This document shows positions 46,200-57,504 of a stretch of 64,000 nt of DNA, piece after piece. Below the pieces are notes generated by a model. The model did no database searches. It had not been told where the DNA came from and saw only the letters and a program-made list of their open reading frames with translations. A program made the position numbers and the translations under genes. Each line of letters begins with the position of its first letter. The first letter of the stretch is position 1. Source of the DNA: Sialis fuliginosa (taxonomy: Eukaryota > Arthropoda > Insecta > Megaloptera > Sialidae); assembly GCA_961205875.1 (NCBI GenBank), contig OY540813.1, positions 17,517,001 through 17,581,000 on the forward strand. The letters run 5' to 3'.

Positions 46200-47414
46200 A
46201 TGACATAATTCATTTTTTAAAGTTTTTACTTTTCTATCGCACATTGCAATTTGATAACTATTATTATTTCTCAATTATTCAAGAATTTATTTCACCTTTT
46301 TAACACCGGACGCAATTTGTTTTAACTTCTAATTTATACATTTAAACTAAAGCAAACAAAATTACCTATGCTATCTATAAACTATGCCCCGCCACTGGAT
46401 ACAAACTATTATCAAAAAACATATTAATATCAAACAAATAGTTAAATCAATAGCAAACAAAAAACTACACATACATATGATGTTGTTGAAACATGCGAAC
46501 ATCACCGTTTTGCTCTTTTGTGTGTATCTGCGGCGATGTTAAATTTAAAATGTAATTTAAATGCTATCGCGGTCTATCACCCATAAATCTAAATACACCT
46601 GGATTAACTGCTATTACCGATACTTCCTCATAAAACGTTTGTTTAATGTGTTAAATGAACGCTAAAATAACCCTTTTACTGCCACGGTGTTTTCAAATAT
46701 GTCTGTTAGAAATAGTTACTTTTTTATATGTATAATAATTATTTTTATATGTAGAAATTATAGTTCATAATAAAATTATTAATTGTAATACGTACAGATG
46801 TTTATTAAAGAATATTAATTTGATTAACATAATTATACGGTTAGATACATTGTGAATTATTAAATTTTTAATTTAATCACACACGGAATATACATTTTTA
46901 TAATATTGTAATAATAAATGTTATACCTACATTAATTACAAAAAAATTACTTATCAATATTAATATTACTATAATGTTTATAAATATAAATTATTCCATA
47001 TATTTTATATAAAATTTTAAAAACATTTTAATAAATACAAAAAGCTGCCATAGATACTACGGGACTATCTGAGTGTACTGTACACTACGTGTTTATTCAT
47101 TGTAATGTAAATTAATAAGATATAAATTATATATAGTAATATTCTCTATAACTTTTACCTGAAACTTTTTTTTTTCAAAAATAGTTCGAAAAATTCAAAA
47201 ATTGACAAGAGATGGTTTTCAAAAATATGACAATATAAGAATTTCACCTTTATATATTTTGTCGTTTTTGAGTTACGTCTACAGACATCATGGCGAAAGT
47301 AGTCATATTTCCAGCAAATTGCGATTTCGAAAAGAATCGGTTTAACAATATTATATTTGTATTTCATTCATATGGCCGTATAAGAAAGTAAAAAAATATG
47401 TAAGGAGCTAAATA
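46200..47414. other. AT-rich DNA, nothing recognised
   Basis: A slightly mixed patch at 46500-46590 ('catcaccgttttgctctttt', 'ctgcggcgatg') is the only exception. Confidence 0.4.
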
Positions 47415-47933
47415 AGGTACTGGCACCAGTTATGACCGTTATAAGAGCAAGGCTTACAGCTTTTGTGATTGAAGGGCTTCTTTTTTGTAATTTTCATGAA
47501 CTCATGTTACTAATAAAACAAGTAACTCTTTATTTAATCAATTAAATAACCAAAGTCCGCAAAAATAGTTTGTTTTTTTAAATTATAGCCTTTTATTTTG
47601 TTTATGTTTTTTCTTCAGTAAAGGATAAAGTAAAACCAGTAATGAGCACGCAGTGATGGACACTTACTAATGATTACAAAATGAGATGTACTACGACACA
47701 AAAGATATAAAAGAAAGAATCGTCAAATTTGAAACAATGTAAAGCAGTTGCTATGATAATATAATAATTAATAAATAAATTATACTAATAATTTGTTTAA
47801 ATGTCCACTGTAAGACAGTTACATGCACGTATATTATATCTTATTAATATACATATATATTATATCTTATTAAGTACATTTAATTAAAAAATAGCCATTA
47901 CTGGGGTCATATCCAAGACTGGTACCAGTACCT
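47415..47933 (-). mobile_element. MITE family M1, copy 3 (inverted, internal rearrangement)
   Basis: AGGTACTGGCACC at the left and GGTACCAGTACCT at the right, flanked by TA (47413-47414, 47934-47935). Opposite in orientation to copies 1, 4 and 5. Near 47825-47880 'catatatattatatcttatt' interrupts the shared sequence, replacing about 85 bp found in the other copies. 519 bp. Confidence 0.85.
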
Positions 47934-48109
47934 TACCTACATTTTTATATTATTTAATAAATAATTGCAAATCTTCATATGTATCTGAACAATTTGATTC
48001 TAATATATTTAAATGTATCAACTATGTAATATCTGATAATAATTAACATGAAAATTTATACGTATACTGTTTATATAAAGTAGGCACGTTTTGGCGTAAG
48101 TAAATCACG

Positions 48110-48260
48110 TCACAAAGTGAGAGAGGGGGGTCATCCGCACACCTCTCTACCCGACCACTTCCACAGATATCCCGCGCATCCCAAAAAGCTCATTAGTTGT
48201 TATAATTACTGACGCTAATTACTGATTTTTATCAACGCCACGTGCGCGCCAGTAAACTGT
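48110..48260. promoter_or_regulatory. GC-richer island
   Basis: 'gtgagagaggggggtcatcc', 'acctctctacccgaccac', 'atcccgcgcatcccaaaaag' and 'aacgccacgtgcgcgcc' (with a CACGTG E-box), plus homeodomain-like 'ctaattac'. A 63-codon frame follows without motifs. Candidate enhancer or promoter. Confidence 0.3.
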
Positions 48261-48603
48261 CCCTCTGCGTATACATACACACATATATTGTTGCGATGCA
48301 ATGCTTTTTCTTGAATGGGATGGAGGATGTGGGTGGACAAAGAGATATTATGTGGTTTACTTGTTACAGATGCAAAAGTGCTCTAGTCTGTGTTTATATT
48401 TTATCATTAAAAACAGATTTGTTAGGTGTATAAATATGTTTAGACAGGATAATTAGGCATAGTTAAATACATAAATGTTTTGTAAGAAGTGTGCATATAT
48501 ATTTTCAAATAAAATAACATATGTACTTTAGTTGAAATAATAGTAGGTGGATTTTTTTACATAAAAATTCGACCATTGGTAGAAAAAATACTAAGCCTAC
48601 ACA

Positions 48604-48680
48604 GAAGACGAAACGAGAGCTAGATGAGTTTCATCTTGTTTTGTACATTTGACCGAGATCGAGACGAGATAAATGAGTGA
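48604..48680. repeat. GAGACGAGA-rich repeat, locus 3 (fragment)
   Basis: 'acgaaacgagagctagatga' and 'gaccgagatcgagacgagat' repeat the vocabulary of 9935-10110 and 31662-32008. Only about 75 bp remain. Confidence 0.5.
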
Positions 48681-49161
48681 GTGAATCTTTGTGAAGACAT
48701 TACAATACATTTGAAACGGTTATATGTAGATTAACCTAATAATTATTATACATTTCTCTACAAAATACTTATAATTCGTAGGTATTACGAGTATATTATG
48801 TACAATGTATTCGAATGTCATTTTCTAAATTTACCTGCTACATTTATTTTTTTAAATACACACTAACTGATTTTAATCTAAAATTGTCTTCTCTTAATTT
48901 TTATCCAGTAAATTTTATCATAGAAATGATATTTATCAAAGCAATTGCGAAAGTCCGTGTCATAATTCTAGCGTGTTTTTACATTATTTTTTCATATCAT
49001 AATGTCTATTTTCGACCCATAGTCGATTTTATCTCTTACACTCATGTCGATCATTAATTCGCTTTCAAGACGACTTTTTCGATTTGTTTTCTCACCTATA
49101 ATTAATCTTTATTTCACAGATATTCACAAATCAAAATTATATATAATAATATACCTAATTA

Positions 49162-49340
49162 TACAGGCTGATTTACAACCAGTGTAAAAAAAATTAACAG
49201 TAGATCGAGGATTTTGGGTTAAAGGCTTTAGCTCCTTCACGAATAATTTCTGGACACAGGTTCACATTAAGTTTTTTGCTTAAATTTACATCCTCGATCT
49301 ACTGTTAAATTTTTTTACACTAGTTGTAAATCACCCTGTA
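49162..49340. mobile_element. 175 bp hairpin MITE flanked by TA
   Basis: Element 49164-49338. The left 'caggctgatttacaacca' then 'gtgtaaaaaaaattaacagt' is mirrored almost exactly at the right for about 55 bp (inverted: 'cagggtgatttacaacta'). TA flanks both sides. Only ~65 bp separates the arms, so the transcript would fold into a near-perfect hairpin. Confidence 0.85.
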
Positions 49341-49539
49341 TATTCATTTGTTTTTTTAATTGTCAAGTTTTCAAATATTACCCTTTGTGTATACATAAAT
49401 TCCACCTTTTCAAGCCAAAACCTCATTAATTAAGACACTAAATACTTGAATAACTTTATTTAATCAATCATGAAATAAACTTAGCTTTTAGCCTCCGCCA
49501 AACAAAATCTCTTGATCATTTGTGCATAAAACCACATTC

Positions 49540-49688
49540 ACCCACACAATAGCAACCGGTATAAACCGTACAAAGCCGTGAAGAACAGACAAGTGCGTCG
49601 AGGTGAGGGGGGTACATAATATTTAAATCTAATAACACCAGTACGTAGATTGAAACCACTAACGTGTTCATCACAATCTGTCTCACAG
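49540..49688. promoter_or_regulatory. GC-richer intronic DNA and splice acceptor region before the exon
   Basis: 'tagcaaccggtataaaccg' and 'agtgcgtcgaggtgaggggg' raise the GC level just upstream of the exon. A branch-point-like 'cactaac' lies at about 49653-49659, followed by 'aatctgtctcacag', whose AG is at 49687-49688. Confidence 0.5.
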
Positions 49689-49790
49689 GTATATGCACGG
49701 AGCACAAACTTGACGATGATAACCGTTTACCCGTGAAACACGACAGCCAACAGCTCCAGCGCCCCCTCACGCGATACGCTAAACGCTCAG
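49689..49790 (+). CDS. internal coding exon, 34 codons, unknown protein
   Basis: A 102 bp exon is bounded by 'gtctcacag' on the left and 'CAG' with 'gtaagt' on the right. It enters and leaves in phase 1, so it could be a cassette exon whose skipping keeps the frame. Of the three plus-strand frames only the phase-1 frame is open; it reads ICTEHKLDDDNRLPVKHD then SQQLQRPLTRYAKRS. The peptide is hydrophilic with one Cys and a basic end (RYAKR). I do not recognise the protein. No neighbouring exon was found in the remaining 64 kb, so its introns are long, as in large neural or developmental insect genes. The GC level is far above the flanks. Confidence 0.6.
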
Positions 49791-50092
49791 GTAAGTTTGC
49801 AGCAGAACTTCACTGTCGCATTAACTTATGTCTCTGTGCACACACGCTAACTTAGTTAACAATATAACCTTCTGTGTGAGTTTCAGTAGTGAGTCTATGG
49901 GGGTTCTGAACCAAGTGCAACGATTAGATATGGTCTGAAACCGTCATTAATATCCTATGAATTTAGTTTTATTAAATAATATTCTTCAAATCAAAATATG
50001 ATTTATATCATTTCTATTTTATATACTCCTTTTATACATCTATTTGGCATATAAAAATCTAGAACTATATCTTAAAATAGTTGTTATAAGTT
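49791..50092. other. start of the downstream intron, AT-rich
   Basis: Begins 'gtaagtttgc'. Apart from a mixed stretch to about 49930 nothing is recognised. Confidence 0.4.
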
Positions 50093-50659
50093 ATACAGGT
50101 GAGTCTTTAGACTGCTTAATATCTGGAAAACTAAGGATTTTTACGAATTTGGTACAAAATGAAAGTAAGTAACAATTTTGACTTTGAGTGAAGGTTTCGA
50201 GGTCATTTTGAGGTCAACTATTTTTTTTAAAATAGGAATCTATTTATTTTTTTGCAGAAAAAAATTTACAATTTTTGTCTGAAAAGTTTTTTTTTTATTT
50301 CAATGTTTTTTTACACTAAAAAAATGTTTACTGTTAAAAAATTCACAAATTATAAAAATTTGTTTTTTTTTATCTGTATTATTTCTTAAACATCTAGGAG
50401 AATAATTTTTTTTTTAACTTTTCAGACAAAAGTTCTTTCTTTTTTTCTGCGGAGTACAAATCTATAAAAAATAAATAGATTTCCATTTCAAAAATTTAGT
50501 TAACCCCAAAATTACCATTAAACCTCCATTCAAGGACAAAATTGTTACCCTCATTAGTTTTGCCTCTCCAAATCCTGAAACTTTTGTACCAAACATTTTC
50601 CGTAAAATCTTTATTTTTCCAGATACTAAGCAATCTCAAGATAAAAAACTCATTCTGTA
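50093..50659. mobile_element. 563 bp palindromic MITE flanked by TA
   Basis: Element 50095-50657. The left arm has 'gactgcttaatatctggaaa', 'ttggtacaaaatgaaag', 'ttgaggtcaact' and 'tttttgtctgaaaagttttt'. The right arm is the inverse: 'gattgcttagtatctggaaa', 'ttggtacaaaagtttc', 'tggggttaact' and 'cttttgtctgaaaagttaa'. TA lies on both sides. Its 'tttgtctgaaaagttttt' core and 'gaggtcattttgaggtcaa'-type words recall the element at 26371 and the end at 55787, so these may be distant relatives. Confidence 0.8.
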
Positions 50660-51827
50660 TGTATACCTAGTCTAGCTAAATATACATATATGTATAAAAC
50701 AAAATATATCAAAAACACTGGTGAAAGTAGGTGAATTTTGCGAGGTGGAAGTGTTTTTGAGTCAACAAAATCAAAATAGTAATTTTTCAATCTTTTACTA
50801 CCCGATTATTGCATTTTAAATTAACTTACTTACAACAGCGAATTAAGAAACAATGAGTTTTAAAGATTTTTTAAAATAGAAATTAAGTTTTTACAGTCGT
50901 AAATAAATAAAAGAACTTACTTTCAAAATTGTAAAATTAAAATACTTTCTAATAGACCAATGTTTTTGATATAGGTATGTACTCTTTTTAAAAAGATATT
51001 AACTATTTTAAGACCATTTCGTAGTTTGTATGACTTATAGTTGCAGAGTACTATTTCGGCAACACTTACTTCAACACGTACCATTTCTTAAACGACCAAT
51101 ATATTTTTTATATTTTAACTTTGTATTTTTCGAGTTTTTCCTGTTATATGTACTTGATGTTTCGACCAATATCTTGAAATATTCTTCACTCCAAGTTCAA
51201 CAAAAGTGTGAAATAGGATAAAATCCAAAAATAAAATGTTTAAGAAATTGTACAACCGCGAAATTACGTTCAAAAATAATTTTTATATTTATATAAGTAA
51301 CCATAGCTGGTCGGTTTGAAATTACACTAATACATTTATGAGAATTTAAGTTCAAAGTAATTCGATTATAGTCTAAAATCCTATACAATAACGTCTCTGT
51401 TCAGTGTGTGCGTACGTCTGTGTGTTTGTTGTCAGACAATATGCTCCAGGGTATCCGCGACGAATGCATAAGTTTCGTAATCGACTTATGCTCACAGTTT
51501 ATATCTGGCTTCTTCGGGGATTTGGGGTTACGGAAATGTTTTGTAAACTTAATTCTAGATTAGTAGCCAACATTATACTACCCTTGTTCATAAACTACAA
51601 GCATTTATTTTTTTCATAATTCGTATACTCGAAGTAAAATTTTAAGCTCCCGTGATATCGTTAAGGACATTTTGTTTGAAATGTCGAAAACATATCATAC
51701 AAAATTTCAGCTTGATAGAAATTTTTATTCAACAAAATCTAATTTCACTAGACTATTATGGATTTTTTTATCAATAAGTTAATTTATTTTTCTAAAACAT
51801 GGAAACATGTTTTTTCTTAAATACACA
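50660..51827. other. AT-rich DNA with one mixed block
   Basis: 51400-51540 ('ctccagggtatccgcgacg', 'tcttcggggatttggggtt') is less AT-rich and carries a 71-codon frame with no motif. Nothing else. Confidence 0.35.
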
Positions 51828-52089
51828 TACAGTAACACCTCGTTATAACGGCGTAATTAGACCGGACGGCCGCCGTTAAGTGAAAAACGACGGTAAGTGA
51901 ATTTAAGCCTTTTTTGTGCCTCGCGTTTAGCTGAAAGCAAAACTACGTACTTTGTACTAATATATTAAGTATGCAATAACACGAACTATAAAACAATGAT
52001 AGAAAAAGGAATTTACACAATTTTTACCTTTAAATATATATTTAGCAGATTTAAGAGCACCGTTATTGCAAAACGCCCTTATTGTAGTA
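51828..52089. mobile_element. possible pogo/Tigger-type MITE
   Basis: TA is followed by CAGTAACACCTCGTTATAAC, the classic terminus of pogo/Tigger-class elements. The opposite end, inverted, 'ctacaataagggcgttttgc' then 'aataacggtg', is a weak match and abuts TA at 52088-52089. 258 bp if the pairing is right. The left end is solid, the right end tentative. Confidence 0.55.
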
Positions 52090-52614
52090 TGAAAATACAT
52101 CAAGATTCAAGATGTAAAATTGATCTACAAAAATAGGAAAATCTATCTTATTTTCAGATACATGCAAATTTTTAAAACACATATTTTTACTGTTTTGAAG
52201 ATTGGTCTAAATTCATCATTAGCTTTTAATTTCTATTTCCAGTTTGGTAATAAACATTATTTTAGTTAATAAAGTTATAAAACAATCCAAACCATCCTAT
52301 TTTTTACAAATTATTAATAATTTACAAAAAAATGTATTGGTGTGTATGAGCAAACCCGAGAACGAAATTTAAAACTAATGCTTTTGGATCAAACTTCAAA
52401 TTTCAAAGAAGAAAAATATACTTATTTATGAATTTATATTAATTTTTCACTTGTATCATATTTCTTACAAAAGAAATTAAATTTTGTATGTATCTACTAT
52501 AAAATTTTATTGAAGAATGTATTGAAAAAAAAGCATTAATGATAAGAAACATAAAAAGTTAAAAATATTTCAAAAAATCCACCTATTTCAAAAAAGCAAA
52601 CCTATTCGACGCCA
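52090..52614. other. AT-rich DNA, nothing recognised
   Basis: No frame, repeat or island. Confidence 0.45.
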
Positions 52615-52810
52615 CAGAGTTGATTCATAGTCTATAAGTTTAGTTGTGAGCATTATTGAGACAATGGGAGGGGATGAGATACCACCCCAAAGACGGAGAT
52701 AACGGAAACATATATGACAGGGTCTAAGGGTATGTGAAATGATGGCACACCCCGTGAACCTCTCTCCGCCGTCTTTAAGACAATACTTCTTACGTGGGGA
52801 ACACTTTATC
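52615..52810. promoter_or_regulatory. GC-richer island
   Basis: 'caatgggaggggatgagata', 'ccaccccaaagacggagata', 'acaccccgtgaacctctctc' and 'cgccgtcttt' make a 190 bp block of mixed sequence. 'aaagacgg' and 'ccgtcttt' form an inverted pair about 80 bp apart. Candidate conserved non-coding element. Confidence 0.3.
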
Positions 52811-53418
52811 TGTGTTTACTATCTTTATATGTTTGTGTCTATGGATAATAAAAGTTCATTTATAATGTTTTGGGTGTTTGAAAAATAACTAATATAATAT
52901 ATTTTAAAATAAATTTAATTTAATAAAAAATTTAAGCTCATTAAATTATATTCATTATGTTTTTTTTTTAAATCACATTTCAAATCAACGCCTAAATCCA
53001 TTGTCAACATAATATCATCTAATATCTTGTATATTTTATTTTATTTTTAATTTCTACAGTCCGTTACAAAAATTCGTATTTTTTCATATAGTGAAACCGA
53101 TTTTTTTCCCTAAATTAGTCTAATAGGTTAGACTTTGAAATATCCCAACCTAGATTTTTCAAAAATGACGATATTACAATACAAGCATTTTTTAATAAAA
53201 AAAATAAGTTTTCGTTCATTGCAATAAATACTATTTCTATTTAATACTATAACTTTTTGCTACACTTTTTTTTCGCCGAGGCATACTAGTTTCAAGATAT
53301 GATATTGAAAAGTGTAGGATAGTCGATAGACACAATGGAGTCAGTGGACTGTACACAAATAAGTATAACAAATGTCATATTATTTTCAAATAAGTATGCT
53401 ATCTCGGTGAAAAGAATC
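52811..53418. other. AT-rich DNA, nothing recognised
   Basis: No coding frame, paired ends or island. Confidence 0.45.
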
Positions 53419-53817
53419 GTATAGTGCAGTGGTCTTCAAACTGTGTACCGTGGAACCCCGGGGTTCCGCGGTACCTCTTTAGGGGTTCCATAAGTCAAAA
53501 TAAAATTTCGAAAAAAAATTTTTAAAGCGCTTACATTAGTTGACTAGCATTTATTAACTAAAAAATATAAAGATAGATTACTTATATGTATTTGAAAATT
53601 AATGTATTCCAAGAAGTTACTAGTGTACATAAAATAATTATGTCTGAATTTTTCTGCTTTTATATATAGCTAATCCCAATAGCATAAATACTTGCGCATT
53701 TACAAATCTCGTAAGGCCACTAGTATTTAAAAAAAGGGTGGAACAGGTTCTCCGAAAAAACCTAATAGTTCTAAGGATTCCGTGAGTCTACAAAGTTTGA
53801 AATCCACTGGTATACTG
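53419..53817. mobile_element. 383 bp hAT MITE
   Basis: Element 53427-53809. The ends are CAGTGGTCTTCAAACT and, inverted, CAGTGGATTTCAAACT. The flanks GTATAGTG and GTATACTG match in 7 of 8. A GC-rich fold-back, 'tggaaccccggggttccgcg', lies just inside the left end. No coding content. Confidence 0.85.
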
Positions 53818-54559
53818 AAATGTAAAAATTTATTTTTTACAGTGAATGAACACTTTTAGAAAATAAATGTCTAAAACTTTTTTAACAACGAATTCTGTTT
53901 CATTGCACTAAAAATCTTCGGAATCGCCTATTCAGGTCTCCGAAACAGAGCAAAAGTATATTTTTATTAATTATTTATTATTATTATTTAATAATAGGTA
54001 ATTCCAATATTTAGATTTTGACATTGTATAATTATGCATTTAATAAACTAATATTAACTATAATATAAGTTTAAAATATGATAAGCATAGTTTTCTAATC
54101 AATTTTTGTTTTATTATAACAAAATGTTTGAACAATAATTGTAAAAATTACAAAATTAGTTATACATATATATTTTGATGTAAACCAACTGGTAAATCCA
54201 TACATAAATATTTGAAAACTTTAAAAACAGTTATTTTCTTATTAAATCCACAAAAAACTGTCTGATAGAAATCGTAATATAATAAAACTACAACAATTTC
54301 TCCAACAAAAGAAAACAAATTTCAGATATATGGATGTTCTATTTTTCGTTTTTGAATTTTCGATAAGAAATATGTGCAAAGAATAGAAGTAGTCAAATAA
54401 ATACTCACATCTCTGTTCAACTAAAGCTAGCATATAAATGTTAGATAGAGGTATTGGTATTTGTATGAATATGTTAGAGATGTTCTGTCTCACTTTTGAA
54501 TATTGAGTTCATGCCAACCAAAGAGAGCTTTATAGTGAAAACTGTAAGGTACGTTTTAC

Positions 54560-55090
54560 ATAGAGTACGTTTACACAGCGCTCCTATTCCAGTTTTACTG
54601 TAACCGATGTAGTAAAACCGGGTTTAAAAATACGTGTAGATGACGTATTACACCCGACATAACTAATCAAGTTTAGTTATTCTATTCCTTTTGATCTACA
54701 GGCATAGCATAACTAAACCGGAATAGAGACGGAATAACGACGCGTGTAAACTGCACGGACATAGTTATATCTTTTTAGCCAACCCCAAAAAATATAAGTA
54801 TCTACGGAATATAGGGATTTCATCGTTATGCATTTCGCATTAATATTTGAAAAGATATCGTGAGTTAAAACATGGAAAACACTTAAAACGAAGAGATTGA
54901 AAACAAAAGAAAGCGCGATTTGTGGGACGTAGAGGAGATGAAGTATTTTTGGGATTTCTTGTTGGTATGCCATCGAACTTATAGCGTACTTCAAATCGAA
55001 ATTATATAATTCCAGCTGGCGTTACTTATCCTCGTATGTGTAAATAGCACCGCTTATAACGGTTTAACTACATCGGTTATAGTAGAACTA
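54560..55090. repeat. region with inverted 'accgatgtagt' arms
   Basis: 'tgtaaccgatgtagtaaaac' (54599 on) and, inverted at 55060-55087, 'tataaccgatgtagttaaac' form a pair about 460 bp apart. 'tttacaca' and 'tgtgtaaa' words occur around both. The sequence between is less AT-rich and includes a plus-strand stretch RDLWDVEEMKYFWDFLL, close after an ATG and an in-frame stop, that might be the start of a Myb/MADF-like DNA-binding domain. Possibly a PIF/Harbinger-like remnant; weak. Confidence 0.4.
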
Positions 55091-55786
55091 TATATTTGTG
55101 GTGTTAATTATTTCTACACATATTATCTACAAATAAATATACATTAATATATTGTTGGTATTAAAATTTTCAAATAAAAAGAAATGTATAAACATGACAA
55201 CCAGACCCTGTCTCCTCTATACTATATATGTATGTGATTTGTAGTTCCATAATTCTATGTTACAAAAAAGAGAAGTTTTTATATCTATATAATTTTGAAA
55301 AATGAAATATCACAGAAATTTCTTTAATAACGGTATTGTAAAAATAATATTTATAATTGTATAGGTTTTATTAATTGTTTGTAAAGAAGAATCAAATACA
55401 TACTTCTTCGTTTCATTTTCATAAAATTTGACCGTGTGAATTGGTTCATAAGATCGGAAACTATAAGTGATAAAGCTAACCACAAACCGAACACAAAACC
55501 TGAAGTAGTTGAGATATCTACCCAGCCACTGTCAATACAGATATAGTTCACGACGTTAAGATAACGCGTCGCCGATCGCTTTTACGAGGATTGGGGCTTT
55601 TTGTTGCAGCTATTCAATAAAACCGTATCTTCGTCTAAAACATTTATTATCTTCATGGTAGAATTTGCTCAAGTTTTTTGAAATTATAAATGTTTGTTAT
55701 AAAGATTTTTTGGTATGAATAATATGAATTACAAATGAAATCTTTCAAAACTTCGTCTTCTGAAATATTTAATTATTATACAGGAT
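55091..55786. other. AT-rich DNA, nothing firm
   Basis: A modestly mixed block at 55540-55640 ('agataacgcgtcgccgatcg') is the only feature. Confidence 0.35.
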
Positions 55787-55920
55787 GTCCCGTAAACATA
55801 CTGACAAACTTTTATAAATTGTAGAGGACATCAAAACAATCGTTTTTCATTAATAAACCCATATCCTCAAATTGAAGTTTTCTAAAAAAACTTTTCAGAC
55901 AAAAAGTTATCAAAATAAAA
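55787..55920 (+). repeat. lone MITE end (CAGGATGTCCCG)
   Basis: TA is followed by CAGGATGTCCCGTAAACAT, and about 100 bp on 'aaaaacttttcagacaaaaa' appears, the inverse of the core words at 50280 and 26600. The opposite end was not found. Probably a truncated relative of the 50.1 kb element. Confidence 0.45.
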
Positions 55921-56392
55921 AACTCACCTGTATTATTTTGTATACCTCTAGTAGAAATATGTACATTCTATCAATGTATAGAAAAGAGCCTATATTCAAT
56001 TTATTTTCATAACTAATGTTCTATCGAGTATCTAATGGACAAAGTTGTTAGAGAATATAACTTCCACAAGATGCCTGAAGCTTTTGTCAAATTAGATCAC
56101 CAGTAATATATTTTTTAGAATCTATCAAAAGAAGATCGTTTCTCTGAAGAAATGACGTTTTGTCAATTGAGTTAAACAGACGATAGACGTACGACGGTCT
56201 TTTGTTTGTTACTTAAATAATATTAAATGTCAATTTAAACGATTCTTGTGTTCTTTTGAAAAGAAAATTTGCTTGAGGGCATCAAAAAGAAATGTCAAGG
56301 AATGTAGTATACACAATACTTAAATAATATCTATTAAATTATTAAAATACGAGCTATTATACACAAATATTTTTATTTTATTTATAGTATTA

Positions 56393-56690
56393 CTAGCTGT
56401 GCCCGCGGCTTCGCTCGCGTGAACTACGGAACTATTGTTTAGGATTTTTAAATTATTTTAGATCTTTTTATTCTACACAGTCCTTTACTACATTATATTC
56501 TCCAATATTTAACGGTTTAGGCAGCGTATTGCAAAAGAGCGTGCTGGCAGTAAACTTTTTTCCGACTTGATTTATAACCTAACGTAACAAAATATATTCT
56601 AAAACCTGAGCAAAGAACATATTTATAAATTAAAAAAACACGTAAATCATACTAACGGACAGAGAAATAGACAATGCGTTTTAGAACCTA
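56393..56690 (-). mobile_element. Helitron-like element, copy 2
   Basis: Inverted relative to 20205-20936. CTAG at 56393-56396 is followed by 'ctgtgcccgcggcttcgctc', the inverse of the hairpin end, then 'gaactacggaactattgttt'. It runs to 'acgtaaatcatactaacgga' and a tctgt-like start. About 300 bp: an internal part of copy 1 is absent here. Confidence 0.7.
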
Positions 56691-56876
56691 TATTAATTAC
56701 TTTAAATACAGTTAGTTATCAAGTTATTGACAAATAATAATTATTTATTTATCCATTATAAAAAAATCTTAAATTTGAAGAAGAAAATATTTGATATTTT
56801 GTATTAAATGCTAATAAAATTTTCAATAGTACCTACCTAAGTATGTTTAAAAAATACTTTCATAAGAAAATAAATA

Positions 56877-57428
56877 AGGTAGTGGCACCAGTCTTGGCAA
56901 GGACCCCAGTAAAGGCAAATTTTTAGTTAAATGAACTGAATTAGAAATATGTGTTGATATTTGATTACTACCATTTCTAAATATTAATCTATATACATTT
57001 AACTGTCTTACAGCGTGATTTGATGACAATCGGCCAATAGGTGTCAAAATGGTGGACATTTTAACTAATTATTAGTATAATTTATCATAGTAACTGCTTT
57101 ACATTGTTTCAAATTTGACGATTCTTTCTTTTATATATTTTGTGTCGTAGTACTTATCATTTTGTAATCATTAGCAAGTGTCCATCACTGCGTGCTCATT
57201 ACTGGTTTTACTTTATCCATTACTGGAGAAAAAACATGAAGAAAATAAAAGTCTACAATTTAAAAAAATAAACTATATTTGCGGATTTTGGTAATTAAAT
57301 TGATTAAATAAAGAGTAACTGTTTTATTACTAACATGAATTCATGAGAATTACAAAAAAACAAGCCTATTAATCAAAAAAAAAAACGAAAAATTGTTCTT
57401 ATAGCGGTCATAACTGGTGCCTTTACCT
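56877..57428 (+). mobile_element. MITE family M1, copy 4
   Basis: AGGTAGTGGCACC at the left, GGTGCCTTTACCT at the right, TA on both sides. 552 bp, same orientation as copy 1, with matching interior ('ttgtgtcgtagtacttatca', 'tccatcactgcgtgctcat'). Its right end carries two or three changes from the family end. Confidence 0.85.
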
Positions 57429-57504
57429 TAATTAAGTTTTAATTTTTCATAATTTCAAGAGAAAAAAGATTTTATTACTTGAATTATTCTAAAACAATTA
57501 ATTA

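Noticed and set aside
49516-49770. 84-codon minus-strand frame over the exon
   Set aside because: Antisense shadow of the plus-strand exon; the splice signals are oriented for the plus strand only.
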